Shown: positions 45,369 to 56,600 of the stretch, in pieces
How the letters are laid out: every line of letters starts with the position of its first letter
Numbering within the stretch: position 1 is the stretch's first letter
NCBI GenBank assembly: GCA_030144725.1
Contig: JASKMD010000012.1
Coordinates: forward strand, 1,227,366-1,291,365
Direction: 5' to 3'
DNA from: Haematococcus lacustris
Taxonomy: Eukaryota > Chlorophyta > Chlorophyceae > Chlamydomonadales > Haematococcaceae
Length of the DNA stretch: 64,000 nucleotides
Translations under genes and position numbers: made by a program
The notes under the pieces: model-generated
What the model saw: only the letters and a program-made list of their open reading frames with translations
What the model was told of the DNA's origin: nothing
Databases searched by the model: none

Positions 45369-45706
45369 TCACTCGGAGATGCCGTTAGGCTGGTGCTGCA
45401 GCCACTCCTCAAACTCAGCACGCTCCTCCTCACTCGACCTTGTCTGCCCCCTTGTGCCCTTGAGCGCCCTCCGGTTGAAGTAGATGTAGGAGCTCATCCA
45501 CATCCTGCCCATCAACATCGATTGGCGGTGGTCGCTCCAGATGTGCTTTAAAGTGCTGAACACCCGCTCGATGGACGCAGAAGTGGCAGGGATGCTCAGT
45601 AGTCTCATAGCCACGTCTCGCAGTACACCAAAGCCGTGGCCATAAGTCTGCCACCACATGCATGGATTTGCTGTGAGCACAGTGATGAGCCGGTAGCATA
45701 CATCCA
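45369..45706 (-). pseudogene. hAT transposase C-terminal dimerisation domain fragment
   Basis: The frame contains LLSIPATSASIERVFSTLKHI and MSSYIYFNRRAL, which is the diagnostic hAT C-terminal region (SAxxERxFS, then a short helix). The frame ends at a stop at 45369. The catalytic DDE part is absent between this and the BED-like segment, so the gene is a remnant. Confidence 0.8.
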
Positions 45707-45854
45707 CTTGCCCAAAAAGCTCTCAATGTCGGCTTGGTTGCCTCCCTGCTCAGCGGATGCTGCCGGTTGGCTGCATGATGGCTCTGATGTCGAGGCAGGC
45801 TTATGGCGCTTGACACACTGCACAAGCATGTTGCAAGACTGTGTGGCTTGTCCA

Positions 45855-46256
45855 TCATGTCATCATGGCGGCGATGGCGGCGATTATTACCTTCTCCAGG
45901 AACCCTTTGACGTTGTCGTCGGTCTTGGCCATCTCCTTGGCTTCCTCGCTTTCCTTGAAGTTGCACTTGCGCGTGATAAGGTGTGCCAGCAAATGGTTGA
46001 TGTTTTTGCCAGCGCGGATGTCCTTTGTTACGCAAGCATCGCACTCGTACACTCCCTCGTTGCCAGGAGCCTCATGGAAAAGCACCTTGTACCACGGCTC
46101 CTTTGGCCCTTGAAAAGCATGAGAGGGCCCAGCAGCACAAGCGCGAGCTGTTGCACGCGCGATTCCCGGTTGGGGCAAAGATGTTGGGGCAAAGATGCCG
46201 CAGAAGTGCACTAATGCGCTGTTGCCGAGTACCAGGCCCTTCCGTAGGTGATACAC
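45855..46256 (-). pseudogene. hAT transposase N-terminal BED zinc-finger-like fragment
   Basis: The frame shows VYECDACVTKDIRAGKNINHLLAHLITRKC: a C-x2-C pair followed by a spaced H-x4/5-C/H pattern, as in BED-type DNA-binding fingers at the N-terminus of hAT transposases. Upstream Ala-rich sequence may be non-coding. Only an N-terminal remnant. Confidence 0.55.
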
Positions 46257-46379
46257 CCGCCATCGCGGCTAGTATCCAATCGGCGTGGCCAGTTGGTTGG
46301 CCAAAGATGCCGATACAGCCGATACAGTATCACATTACAGAGAAGCTACAGTCACTCATACAGCGATACAGTCTGTATC

Positions 46380-47604
46380 TCAGGCGGCCCCAACATTCAA
46401 AAAATGACAGGAAACCGACCCCTGGTAGTAGGACGGCTGTAACTCTGCACTCACTACGCCAAATATTATGCTAGTTGGCTCACAATGTAGGCAACCCAGC
46501 CAGCTACCTTTCACCCATCCAGAATAGTTATCCAGTCAGTAGGCCGTGCACAGCAAAGCTTCAAAGTTACTAATTCAAATTTGAGCCACAGCGAGGCATG
46601 CAGTCATCGCTTCGACCGCCCGCGCCGCTTAGGCTGCTCTACATGAGCATGCGCGTCGGAAGCAGCAGTCGGATCGGAAAGCGGATGCGGGAATGTGGCA
46701 CTGAGCCCACCTCCTACCCATACCTGGAGGGCAATGCCACAGCTCGACCATTTGGACTTACAACGTGCTACTTACTAGGTTAAGCTCCTCTAAGACAGTG
46801 TTACAAACGCTCATACTCAGATAAGCCAAAAGCACACTTTGGACTGTGACCCCCAATTCCCTTAGCCGATCTCAGGACCGGGGCCATGCAGTCAGACACA
46901 CAACTCCACACCATGACCGAATCAGGACTCGGCTCCTCTGAGAGTTACACTCCCCTACATGCCATCCACCTGCGTGCAAAGTTTCATAGCTCAACTGCAA
47001 CCCCACAGGCCCGTAGCCCTGATTCTGCTTGGAGAACATGATGTCACTTTGAAGATGTCAAACTGAACGAGGCCTGGGCTGTTTGATGTGCGGTTTGTTT
47101 CAATAGATGCGCCAATGGGTTAAGAACAAACATTACGTATCGCTTTTTCTATGGGTGCAGCTGGTGCAACACGGTGGAGGACACAGTGGAGGAGGGGGGG
47201 GTGTAAGCCGGTGAAACCTTAGTGTGCGCCGACCCAGATGGTGTATTTGGCGAAAGCGAATACGCCCAGATGTTTCAATCACCCCGTCAAGGTGCCCTGC
47301 ACGCCCGGCAGACATCGCGTTGGGTGTCAGCCGGACATTCCATTTGTGCACAACCAGCCCACTGCGCTAGGTAGATGGGGCCACAGCGATGCGGCTCACC
47401 GTGCCAAGGAGACCCGCCTCGCCGCTGTGAATTGTTCGCGGGCACATGTGGCAGTACGCGAGCAAAGACTCCAATGGCTAGCGCTGATGGTCAGATTACG
47501 CGGACTAAACCGTGGCTGCCAATGTGACAAACGCTATTGAAAACGATGCGGTATTCAGAGAGTAGTTGCATGAACATTACTAACCCCATGTTGGGGCCGC
47601 CTGA
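46380..47604. mobile_element. Nested element, 1.2 kb, TCAGGCGGCCCCAAC ends, target duplication CTGTATC
   Basis: The left end TCAGGCGGCCCCAACAT and the right end ATGTTGGGGCCGCCTGA are perfect inverted repeats over at least 15 bases. CTGTATC flanks both sides (46373-46379 and 47605-47611). It lies inside the GATACAG-rich subterminal region of the hAT element. Interior frames (for example 47238-47540) are not recognised. It belongs with the 19.1-20.9 kb element family. Confidence 0.8.
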
Positions 47605-47643
47605 CTGTATCTCTGTATCTTACATTGTATCGGGCCAGGCCTG

Positions 47644-48099
47644 CTTACACCGCTTAAGCCGTCAGCCGTTAGGCTGCTTGGCCGCCCTCCCCCTCTAGGG
47701 GTTCGGAACTTTTTGTAACGCACTTCAAAGCAAGGTGTACAAACAAAGGTGCACATGGGCTCCAATTGAAGTCATGAAAGTTCTCATTATTGTTCTGAAA
47801 AGACATGGCAAACTCCGGCTGTTCCCTGATGGATCTCGTGGCAGTGCACTCAAAGATAAAATGCATGGCGTCATCCACTACCCCTTCGTGCATTTTGTGC
47901 ATGTGCGTTCAATGAAAGTAACCCCCTCAAACCGAGCCTTCTCCACCCCCAAACCGCTGTTGCCTAACCTGAACCTAGTCAAGCTCGTGCGGACTTCTGT
48001 AGAGAGCTGTCTGTTCAGCAGGTGTGGTGCCATGTGATTGATGCCAATGCCGTCCCCATGCTTGAGCCATGCAGCATACGAGCATCTCTCCCGATGCAA
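47644..48099 (-). pseudogene. LINE C-terminal fragment, copy B
   Basis: Inverted copy of 10067-10525. The same LSTEVRTSLTRFRLG stretch is followed by C-x2-C...H...C. Here the frame is broken by one missing G in the run just after the second Cys (about 47888), whereas copy A is intact there and broken after the His. Beyond the break, copy B stays open through CTATRSIREQPEFAMSF to a stop at about 47669. Confidence 0.6.
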
Positions 48100-49265
48100 G
48101 GTCAGGTCAGGTCAGGTCAGGTCAGGTCAGGTCAGGTCAGGTCAGGTCAGGTCAGGTCAGGTCAGGTCAGGTCAGGTCAGGTCAGGTCAGGTCAGGTCAG
48201 GTCAGGTCAGGTCAGGTCAGGTCAGGTCAGGTCAGGTCAGGTCAGGTCAGGTCAGGTCAGGTCAGGTCAGGTCAGGTCAGGTCAGGTCAGGTCAGGTCAG
48301 GTCAGGTCAGGTCAGGTCAGGTCAGGTCAGGTCAGGTCAGGTCAGGTCAGGTCAGGTCAGGTCAGGTCAGGTCAGGTCAGGTCAGGTCAGGTATAAGGTC
48401 AGGTCAGGTCAGGTCAGGTATAAGGTCAGGTCAGGTCAGGTATAAGGTCAGGTCAGGTCAGGTCAGGTCAGGTCAGGTCAGGTCAGGTCAGGTCAGGTCA
48501 GGTCAGGTCAGGTCAGGTCAGGTCAGGTCAGGTCAGGTCAGGTCAGGTCAGGTCAGGTCAGGTCAGGTCAGGTCAGGTCAGGTCAGGTCAGGTCAGGTCA
48601 GGTCAGGTCAGGTCAGGTCAGGTCAGGTCAGGTCAGGTCAGGTCAGGTCAGGTCAGGTCAGGTCAGGTCAGGTCAGGTCAGGTCAGGTCAGGTCAGGTCA
48701 GGTCAGGTCAGGTCAGGTCAGGTCAGGTCAGGTCAGGTCAGGTCAGGTCAGGTCAGGTCAGGTCAGGTCAGGTCAGGTCAGGTCAGGTCAGGTCAGGTCA
48801 GGTCAGGTCAGGTCAGGTCAGGTCAGGTCAGGTCAGGTCAGGTCAGGTCAGGTCAGGTCAGGTCAGGTCAGGTCAGGTCAGGTCAGGTCAGGTCAGGTCA
48901 GGTCAGGTCAGGTCAGGTCAGGTCAGGTCAGGTCAGGTCAGGTCAGGTCAGGTCAGGTCAGGTCAGGTCAGGTCAGGTCAGGTCAGGTCAGGTCAGGTCA
49001 GGTCAGGTCAGGTCAGGTCAGGTCAGGTCAGGTCAGGTCAGGTCAGGTCAGGTCAGGTCAGGTCAGGTCAGGTCAGGTCAGGTCAGGTCAGGTCAGGTCA
49101 GGTCAGGTCAGGTCAGGTCAGGTCAGGTCAGGTCAGGTCAGGTCAGGTCAGGTCAGGTCAGGTCAGGTCAGGTCAGGTCAGGTCAGGTCAGGTCAGGTCA
49201 GGTCAGGTCAGGTCAGGTCAGGTCAGGTCAGGTCAGGTCAGGTCAGGTCAGGTCAGGTCAGGTCA
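48100..49265. repeat. (GGTCA)n pentanucleotide array, about 1.17 kb
   Basis: About 233 units of the same pentamer as 8645-10066, in reverse complement. Three units are replaced or extended to GGTATAA at about 48390, 48417 and 48439; the rest is uninterrupted. It is adjacent to LINE copy B, mirroring the arrangement at 10 kb. Confidence 0.95.
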
Positions 49266-50275
49266 GACAATCATAATCAGGGAGTGGTTTTTCTCATTAG
49301 TTCTCATGAGATCTCATTAGTTCTCGCGTCTCATTAGGTCGTGTCGGCTGTGTGCTTGTCGGCCGGGACTAATCTAATGAGAATTAATGACCATAACAAT
49401 TATTTTACAGAATGTTCCCAGCGGCCCTCCACTTCCATGTAGGTCAGCCCAGGACACTCCCAGACGCTCTAGGCACTGCCTGGACCAATCCCCTTGCTGC
49501 GTCTGCCATGGTCACCCAGCCCAAAGCTGCGCGTACCCATGCATCGGTCTCATGGCGCCTCATGCATCTGTCAGCATCCGTCTGCACAGTCAGGCGGGCT
49601 CTTTACAAGCTGGTGTATCAGCTCGGCACCAACTCACATATGTACTCAACGTCAGGGCCTCTGCTCCGCCCTATGTGCCCTGATGCTGCTCAGGCATGGT
49701 AGCTTCAACAAACCTCACATAGCAAAACTTGGTCACTCTTGTTGCAATGCAATCACTGTCGCTCTGTCTCATTTACTTCAATGTACAACTTGCAGGCTTG
49801 CCTCATGAGTTCTGTCACCCTCCACTGTCTAGTTGTATGTGTGCTCCCTCAGCCATCCTGCCCCCTAGGAACCTGCAGCAAATGCAGGTGGCAGCGGCTG
49901 CCCCACATTTTTACCCATGAAGCCAGACCTGCTGTGGGCGATGATCTGGGTTGGCCTTGGGCCACATGTTGCCGAGTGCAAGGCACATGGCTGCACAGTG
50001 GGATGTGACTGACTGACTGACTGCCTGCCTGGCTGACTGACTAAGGCCATGGGTCATGCGCCCACCTGCCAAGGTTGCAAGCAGGGGTGACCTGCTGCCG
50101 GCATGCATGCCGACAAACTAATGGTACACATGCTGCACTTTCTCTGACATGAGCAATGGCATGTTCATGATGTGCTTGCATGGCCTGACCTGCAGGTTGC
50201 GTGGAAATGTACACACACCATAGGGCCTTGCCACCTTGCCTGTACAGCCCAGCAGCTCCAATACAGCCCAGCAGC
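49266..50275. other. Intergenic DNA, no gene recognised
   Basis: 49290-49390 has several TCTCATTAG / CTAATGAGA inverted motifs, a possible small element. The rest is probably the 3' flank of the RWP-RK gene. No conserved protein is seen. Confidence 0.35.
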
Positions 50276-52030
50276 TCAGTCTGGCAGTGGCAGAGCTGGG
50301 AAGCGGTATGCTTCTCTCAGCGACTCCACAATGCGTTCACTGCTAGTCAAGCTGCTGCTATCGCTGCTGGCCCCACTGTACTTTAGTGTGATGTCCATGT
50401 CATGATCATCGCAGCTGCCATTATGACCATCATCAGACTCCCAGCCATCATCAGTGCCAGAACTGCAGGTGGAGCAGGCCTCCCCTTGCAGCCTGCTGCT
50501 GGTGGTGGTGCTGCTGCTGCTGTGTGCTGTGTCATGTCCAGGTTCCCTGAGCGGTTGCGTGACCTCCTCTGCAACTGCCTTGCTTATAGCACATACTCTT
50601 GCCATTTTTACTTCCACGCTCTTGACCTGCATGCACACAGCGAGGGCAGCGCACAGGCTCAAGAGCTGCAGTGCGATCCGCCAGTGGGTATGCTGATGGA
50701 CATCCAACCAGAAATGCCCCAGCCATGAGTTGCAGGGTGCGTGGAGCAGACACTGGCAGCAGGCAAGGCTGTCATGTCCAGGTGGCGGTAGCGCTGCCTG
50801 ACACCGTCATGCTCGGCTGTGCTCAGACGTGAGTCAGGGCTGTCACCTTGTAGCTGAGTTGCAGCTGCTGGTTGTGGGACAGTGACCCTGTAGCTGCGGC
50901 TCTGAGCTGTACGGAGTGGATGCAGACTAGGCGCAGCTCCCTGTAGCACAGCTGTGTGAGCTCGGCACTGATGAGTTGTGTGAGCGTGCATCAGGGCATG
51001 GTTGACATGCAATCACAAACCTAGTGGCCCCTTCTGGGGTGTCAGGGACACACAGAGCCCCACAGCCCTAGCTGATGGACCCTGGCGCTGTGCTAGGGGT
51101 GCTAAGAAACAAAGTAACCTGTGTGATGCATGGTGGTGTCTTAGGCAGAGTGGGACCATTAGGCAACTATAAGCCATAGAGAGTGGCACCGCATGCAGAG
51201 CTGTGCTACAGGGAGCTGCTTCTAGTCTGCATCTCGGTGAGCATCTCAGAGCCATGCTGTGCTGTGCATGGGTGCTGTGCAGCACATGGGTGCACGAGTA
51301 CATCCAAACTACATGCATAACAGCACTTGCCCGCCGGTGGGGCCAGCGCTGCAGTCCATGCGTGCGGCATATCTTCTTTAGGCTTGTGGGGCATATGCCC
51401 AGCACATCGCTGGCTTCCTTGATGGGTAAGTGGAAGTACTTGCACAGAACATCAATGCCTGTTTCCCCCTTCCGACCTTCCTGCAGCAATGGGTGCATGC
51501 AGGAGGGAGTCCCATGATAGCATGCAAAGATTGGCATCTCAGATACCATGTGCAGCACACCTGCTTGGATTTGCTGTCCATTGTAGCTGCAAGGAGGCAG
51601 CAAGAACACAGAAAAGTCAGCCAGCTGTTCTGCCAGCCTGTTATGAGCTGCTTGAGGCCGCATAGCAGGGAGGAATGAATCGCTGCATTATGTGCTGCTC
51701 TGCCAGCTGCACGTGCCTGTTTGCTCTTGTCTGTACATGAAGCCTTCATTGAGGTGGGCTGCAATGATAGACGTGTAGAACTCTGCGACATAGTCTGTGG
51801 ACTGATGCATCAACCTGCAATGAGGGAAGGAGGCGATGCATGCACCTTTGTGAGTGTTGTTGACTGCCAGCAGGAACTGAGCCCACCATCTCCAGCTATG
51901 CTCACTGACTTGACCACCACGCTGCTGGCTTGCCCCTCTCCAACATGCTGCAGCAGCACGTGCAACTCCCCGTAGTTTTCGTGGAGCTGGACACGAAGTT
52001 CCCGCTGGAAGTCTGCGGTATGCTGCAGAG
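50276..52030 (-). CDS. RWP-RK domain transcription factor (partial gene model)
   Basis: The core exon is 51480-51331, 50 codons, with CKYFHLPIKEASDVLGICPTSLKKICR and HGLQRWPHRR, the full RWP-RK DNA-binding motif. RWP-RK proteins control nitrogen responses and gamete or sexual programmes in green algae; which class this is cannot be told. The exon ends at a GC donor (CGG/GCAAGT). An upstream exon is likely at 52012-51846 (FQRELRVQLHENYGELHVLLQHVG). A C-terminal frame to 50276 is rich in Asp and Ser (DDGWESDDGHNGSCDDHDMD). The connecting exons and the true start are not resolved, so the gene limits are approximate. Confidence 0.7.
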
Positions 52031-53620
52031 TCGTGAGCAGCGCTGCAACTTTCGTAGCTAGTCAACTAGCTAGTACAACTAGCTCGTACCATTTCGTGTG
52101 AGGCAGGTGCTGCATAGGGTAACGCAGTCAACGCAAGTCGACTTAGGCTGCATTGCAGTTTAACAAGTGCGCGGAAGGAACCGGGCTGCTGTGTGCGGGC
52201 ACCGAACGGGCAATGATCAAATGAGACTCGCTATGCGCCCTTCCTCTATCCGCCAAGTTGAGGCCGCGTACAGACATCCTGGAACCATATCTCCTTGCAA
52301 CCTCAGCACGCAACAAAATTGATTTGTTCGCCGGACCGGTCGCGTCGCTTTCGCCGGCATCGACACTTGTGGGGTATCCAACCCTCCGCGGCTCTTTAAA
52401 AGCCTAGCATGAACTGCAGCGAGCGGTATGAAAGGGTAGACTGTGACATTGTTGATCCATTTCTGCCTTCCATACCTGCCACTCACTGACCACTGGCTGT
52501 GAGCACGACGGCAGCTGGCCCTGGCTACAGCTGGCGGGCTAGTGTGTATCGCACCCTAGACTACAACAAATATGTCGATGGGGACAGCCTAAGCAATAAC
52601 ACGGGGGCACCTAGAGGTAAACATGTCTTTGTCAACACATGTTTATTTCTCATGAGTGCCATTTCACAATGCTTGGTTTTTCTATGCTGTAGCTGCATTC
52701 CTTATCATACGTAGCTCCTGACCTCGTCAGATATCCAATCATATCGAGGACAAAGCAATGTAGGACAAGGAAACAAAGCTGGGAAGAGCCAGGCTGGCTG
52801 TGTGCAGGCAGTAGCAGAAAGCTTAATGTGTGAAGTACACACTTCTGAATGCAGCGTAGCTGCAGGTCCAAGACAGGCGTCGCACTGGCTAAGGCGCAAG
52901 GCCCGGCAACAGTGCTTGCTGTCACCGACTCCCTCACACCGGTCAGGCCACAGTTGTGACTCCCAACATCGGGCATGGGACTGTAGTGCCCGGCTTGGCC
53001 CAGCATGCACCACAGAACCCACCCATGAGCTCCCTGCTAGCTCGCTTGGCCCTGACTGGGGCAGCCCTAGGCCACCACTCATCCCAAAGCCTACAAACCT
53101 CCGCATACAAGAGGTCTTTTGCGACAGTTGACCTGTGCGTGGTCTTTCCTCGGCTGTTTGCCACCCTACACTCTTGACAGCCATAACCTGGATTGGGCAT
53201 ATCGGTTCCTTGCTTACCTAGCTTTTATATGGGCGAAACTGCACGTCTCAGTGCACAGCTCTTGGCATCCCTGGGTGGACCAGTACTACCCTCTACCTGC
53301 CCATGAGCGGCATGCACACTCCCCTGCACCTCTAGCCCCCGTGCTCATGCATTGCATCTAGTATCAAGCCCTGCATTCTTAGCTAACCCATCGAGGTCTC
53401 ATGGCCCATGCATGCGATGCGAAGGCAAGCCGCTCAGCTGGGATGGGGTGCTGGCTGGCTGGCCTTGCGTGAGGGGTGCTGTCTCACTGTCAGCAAGCTC
53501 AGGCTGCAGCAGAGGTACAGCAGCTGTGACGGGGAGGGCTGTGTGGTAAGCGGCCCCAGGCCGATGCCTCACCCCTGAATCGTCCTGTATGCATGGCAGT
53601 CAACACACCATGGCAGTCAC
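52031..53620. other. Region between the RWP-RK and CLC genes
   Basis: A plus-strand frame at 52499-52616 (GYSWRASVYRTLDYNKYVDG, followed by a GT donor) looks like an isolated exon but could not be extended or recognised. The remainder shows no supported gene. Confidence 0.3.
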
Positions 53621-56600
53621 CTAGGTGCAGACAACACGTTGCTTGAGGCAGGAGCTTATGAGTCGACAGCACTGTAACACAAAATGAGTGGTAATGGACG
53701 ACTCATAGGGAGGTGGAAGGGTATGGAAGGTTTTTAGTGAGCCCAATGGATGCATGTACTGGCTTGGTGTGGCGCAGCAAAGACGGCTGGTCACCACGAG
53801 ATAGTAGTGGTAGTATGGTTGCTGCTTGCGATGACAAGGGCACCGCTCTTCACAGCCACTGCAAGCTGAGTGGTCGTGGAAGTGGGATGTCAAAACATTG
53901 CCTGTTGGCCGCACTCACTTGGTTCTCCATGAAGTACTCCTGGCTCTCATCCTGCGGCTTGGCATCGTCCGTTTCCATGAACTCCTTTGTGGCCTGCGGC
54001 AGTGCCAACACAGGCATGTGCTTGTGAATGCAGGGCAGCGCAACACAAACCATAGTCAGCAGCACGGCACAGCCATTGATGGGTGGGAGGGTAGCAACGT
54101 TCCTCCCATCCTCCTCGATGCATGCTAGCCAGTAAAGGCATTTGAAAGTATTTTTTTGCGCACACCCTCCAGCATGGGCACAGCACCACTTCTGCTGTGT
54201 GGGGAGGGTAGCAGCACAAACTAATGTCACAGTGAGGGCTGCATAACATGCCTACCCTGTGCTGCCCACATGCTTGCATGTGTATCTGGTCCACAGTGCT
54301 TCACACTTTCGTGGTGCAGCAGACCATGTGGCAAAGTGTGGTGAACATAGCAGTCAGGCGTGCCAGCCAGGCTGTCTTACTCACAGCCACAGGGTTGCTG
54401 ATAAACTTTTTGAACTTGGCAGCATGGATGTTGTCAGTGAGGTTCATGGATTGGATGATCTTGCCCTGGTCAATTTGGTCAGTCATCTTCTCGATCTGGT
54501 CCTTGAGGTGGAACTCGTCCAGCTTCTTGTTCTGCACCTCCACCAGCTCCGTGCGAGACACCATGCCTTCTAGGGGCCCGTGGGTTTTGATGACAGGCAC
54601 TGCGCAAGCACAGCTGGCTGCCTCAAGGCCCAGGGAAGCTGTGCATAGGGGTCAATCTATGGCGGCACTTATATGTGCATGCACTGCAGAGCGTAGCACA
54701 AGCACTGCACTGCAGGGCGTGGTCCCCCTTCACTCAGCAGCATGCCCGTCATTAGGATAGGCTCCTTAGCCACTGTCTGTGGCCATTTATCATTATATTT
54801 GCGTGGCGCTTGCCATGATGCAAAGCTATTGGTGTCAATGCTTTGAGCCTGGCGCATGCAAGCTCTGACCTAGCCACACCAGCACGGCGAGTGTGCCACT
54901 GTGTGCATGCCCACAAGATGTATGGGCAACAAGCATGGTGCTCCCCAGCCCAGCTGGCAACCCCAGCTGTGCTCACCGTAGTTGAACCCCTCTGCATTGA
55001 CAATCCTGTAGACGAATGGCAGTGGCATGCTGGGTGGGATGATGATGGGTGCAACCTGCAGTAACCACGGTACAGCAGACTTGGGCAAACACTCATGGGA
55101 CCCTTGGTTGCGCAAGCAGGGTGCAAAGTGAGTTTGACAGGAGCTGGCAGCTGCACGAGCGGGGCAGTGAGCCCACCTCCACTTTAGGAGTGAGGTCAAT
55201 GTGTTCGCACTCCAGCCCATGCTCCTCGAGCAACAGAGCTATGTTCTTGCGGCTGATCATGCCCACAAAATCGCCAGGAACCTTGTCGCTCTGCAGGCAG
55301 CAGGCAGGTTGGCTGTGTAAGCCCCTGCAGCAGCAGCTGACCACAGCCTTTGTCACACATGTCAAAGTGGCAACCCAGGTACCCCTTGTAATGTGCAATG
55401 GTGCAGATGACGTGAGGGCTTGAAGCACGCCCATGGAAGCATGCTTGGAGGGACAGGTGGCGAAGAGGGTAGCTGGTGTACAAGGGGAAACGAGTGCTGC
55501 TCACCAAGGGAGGCAGAGTGACTGGGAAGGCGGCCAGGTCGCGGTGGGTGTCCAGCGCCTGCTGCAGCACCTGGCCTGTTTCCACCAGGTACAGGGTTCG
55601 ATCACGGGTATTACTGGCCATGACATCGCGAGCCTGTTGAGCATGGTGACACGCATGCATGTGCTCACGCATGGGCAGTGTGATGCGTGGAGTTTACCAT
55701 CAGCAACAAATTAGATACAAAACACTGGGTGCAAGTAGGTGCTTTCATGTAACAGAAGCAACAGTCAGGGCGTGACATACCGTGAGCTTTGCCTTGTTTG
55801 CTTTGCCCTCATCAATGCCAACAAATGCCAGCCCTTTGAGCATCATCTGGTGGTCAAAGACAGAGTAATTGAAGTGGTCCCCGACCTCCTTTGATAGAAC
55901 CAAGGTGAGCATGAGGAAGGGCAGCTGGGCAGGTGCTTGTGTCATTTCCATCAGGATGAGAGCCTGCAAGCAAGCAGCAAGCAGTCTGTACACTACATGA
56001 AGTGGCTGTTGAAGCCCACCGACAGATGGGATGCAGCATCGGCCCACATGCACCTACTCCTACTTTAGATACTTTGCATGAAGGAATCAGCAACAGCCTG
56101 AGTGCAAGAGGAACTCTCACTTTCACGTTGATGTGTGGCCACTTGCGCACTCACCTGGGCCGCTGACATACGCATCAGGCCGCCCAAGAAACCTGCCGCT
56201 CCCAGCAAAGCATACATGCCCACATGGGTTTCATTGGCAACCCCCATCAAGACCAGGACTTCAGCAAACATGCGCCTGCGTGACACCATGGCAGGGCCAA
56301 CCAAATCATCACAGCTGCCAACGGCTAGCAATACAGCTTGTTCGCAGGCATTGGTCAGGGCAGGTGGAGCAGTCATGCAGCACACGGCTGTGCTACCTAG
56401 GCTGCTGCGTACCCGATGCACCCGCCAAAGATGAGTGAGGGTGTAAACAGGCCCGAGGGAATGAAGGCTCCATAAGTGATTGCAGCCATGAACCAGTAGG
56501 CTGCGGCGTAGATTGCCATCGTGCCAAAAGAAAAGGTCTTGCTATGGGCTTGAAACAAGGCTTGGATGATATACCCCTGTATGGCAGCAACATTGCCATT

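Larger units (their letters stand above)
45069..47643 (-). mobile_element. hAT-family DNA transposon (deleted copy) with 8-bp target duplication CTTACACC
   Basis: The element starts CAGGGCTGGGCATACAG and ends CCAGGCCTG, imperfect inverted ends typical of hAT. It is flanked by CTTACACC on both sides (45061-45068 and 47644-47651). The sister segment at about 10515-10530 shows the same site uninterrupted with one CTTACACC, i.e. an empty site. Both subterminal regions are rich in GATACAG repeats. Inside, on the minus strand, are a BED-type zinc-finger-like segment and a hAT C-terminal dimerisation domain, but not the catalytic core. A second element is nested at 46380-47604. Non-autonomous. Confidence 0.85.
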
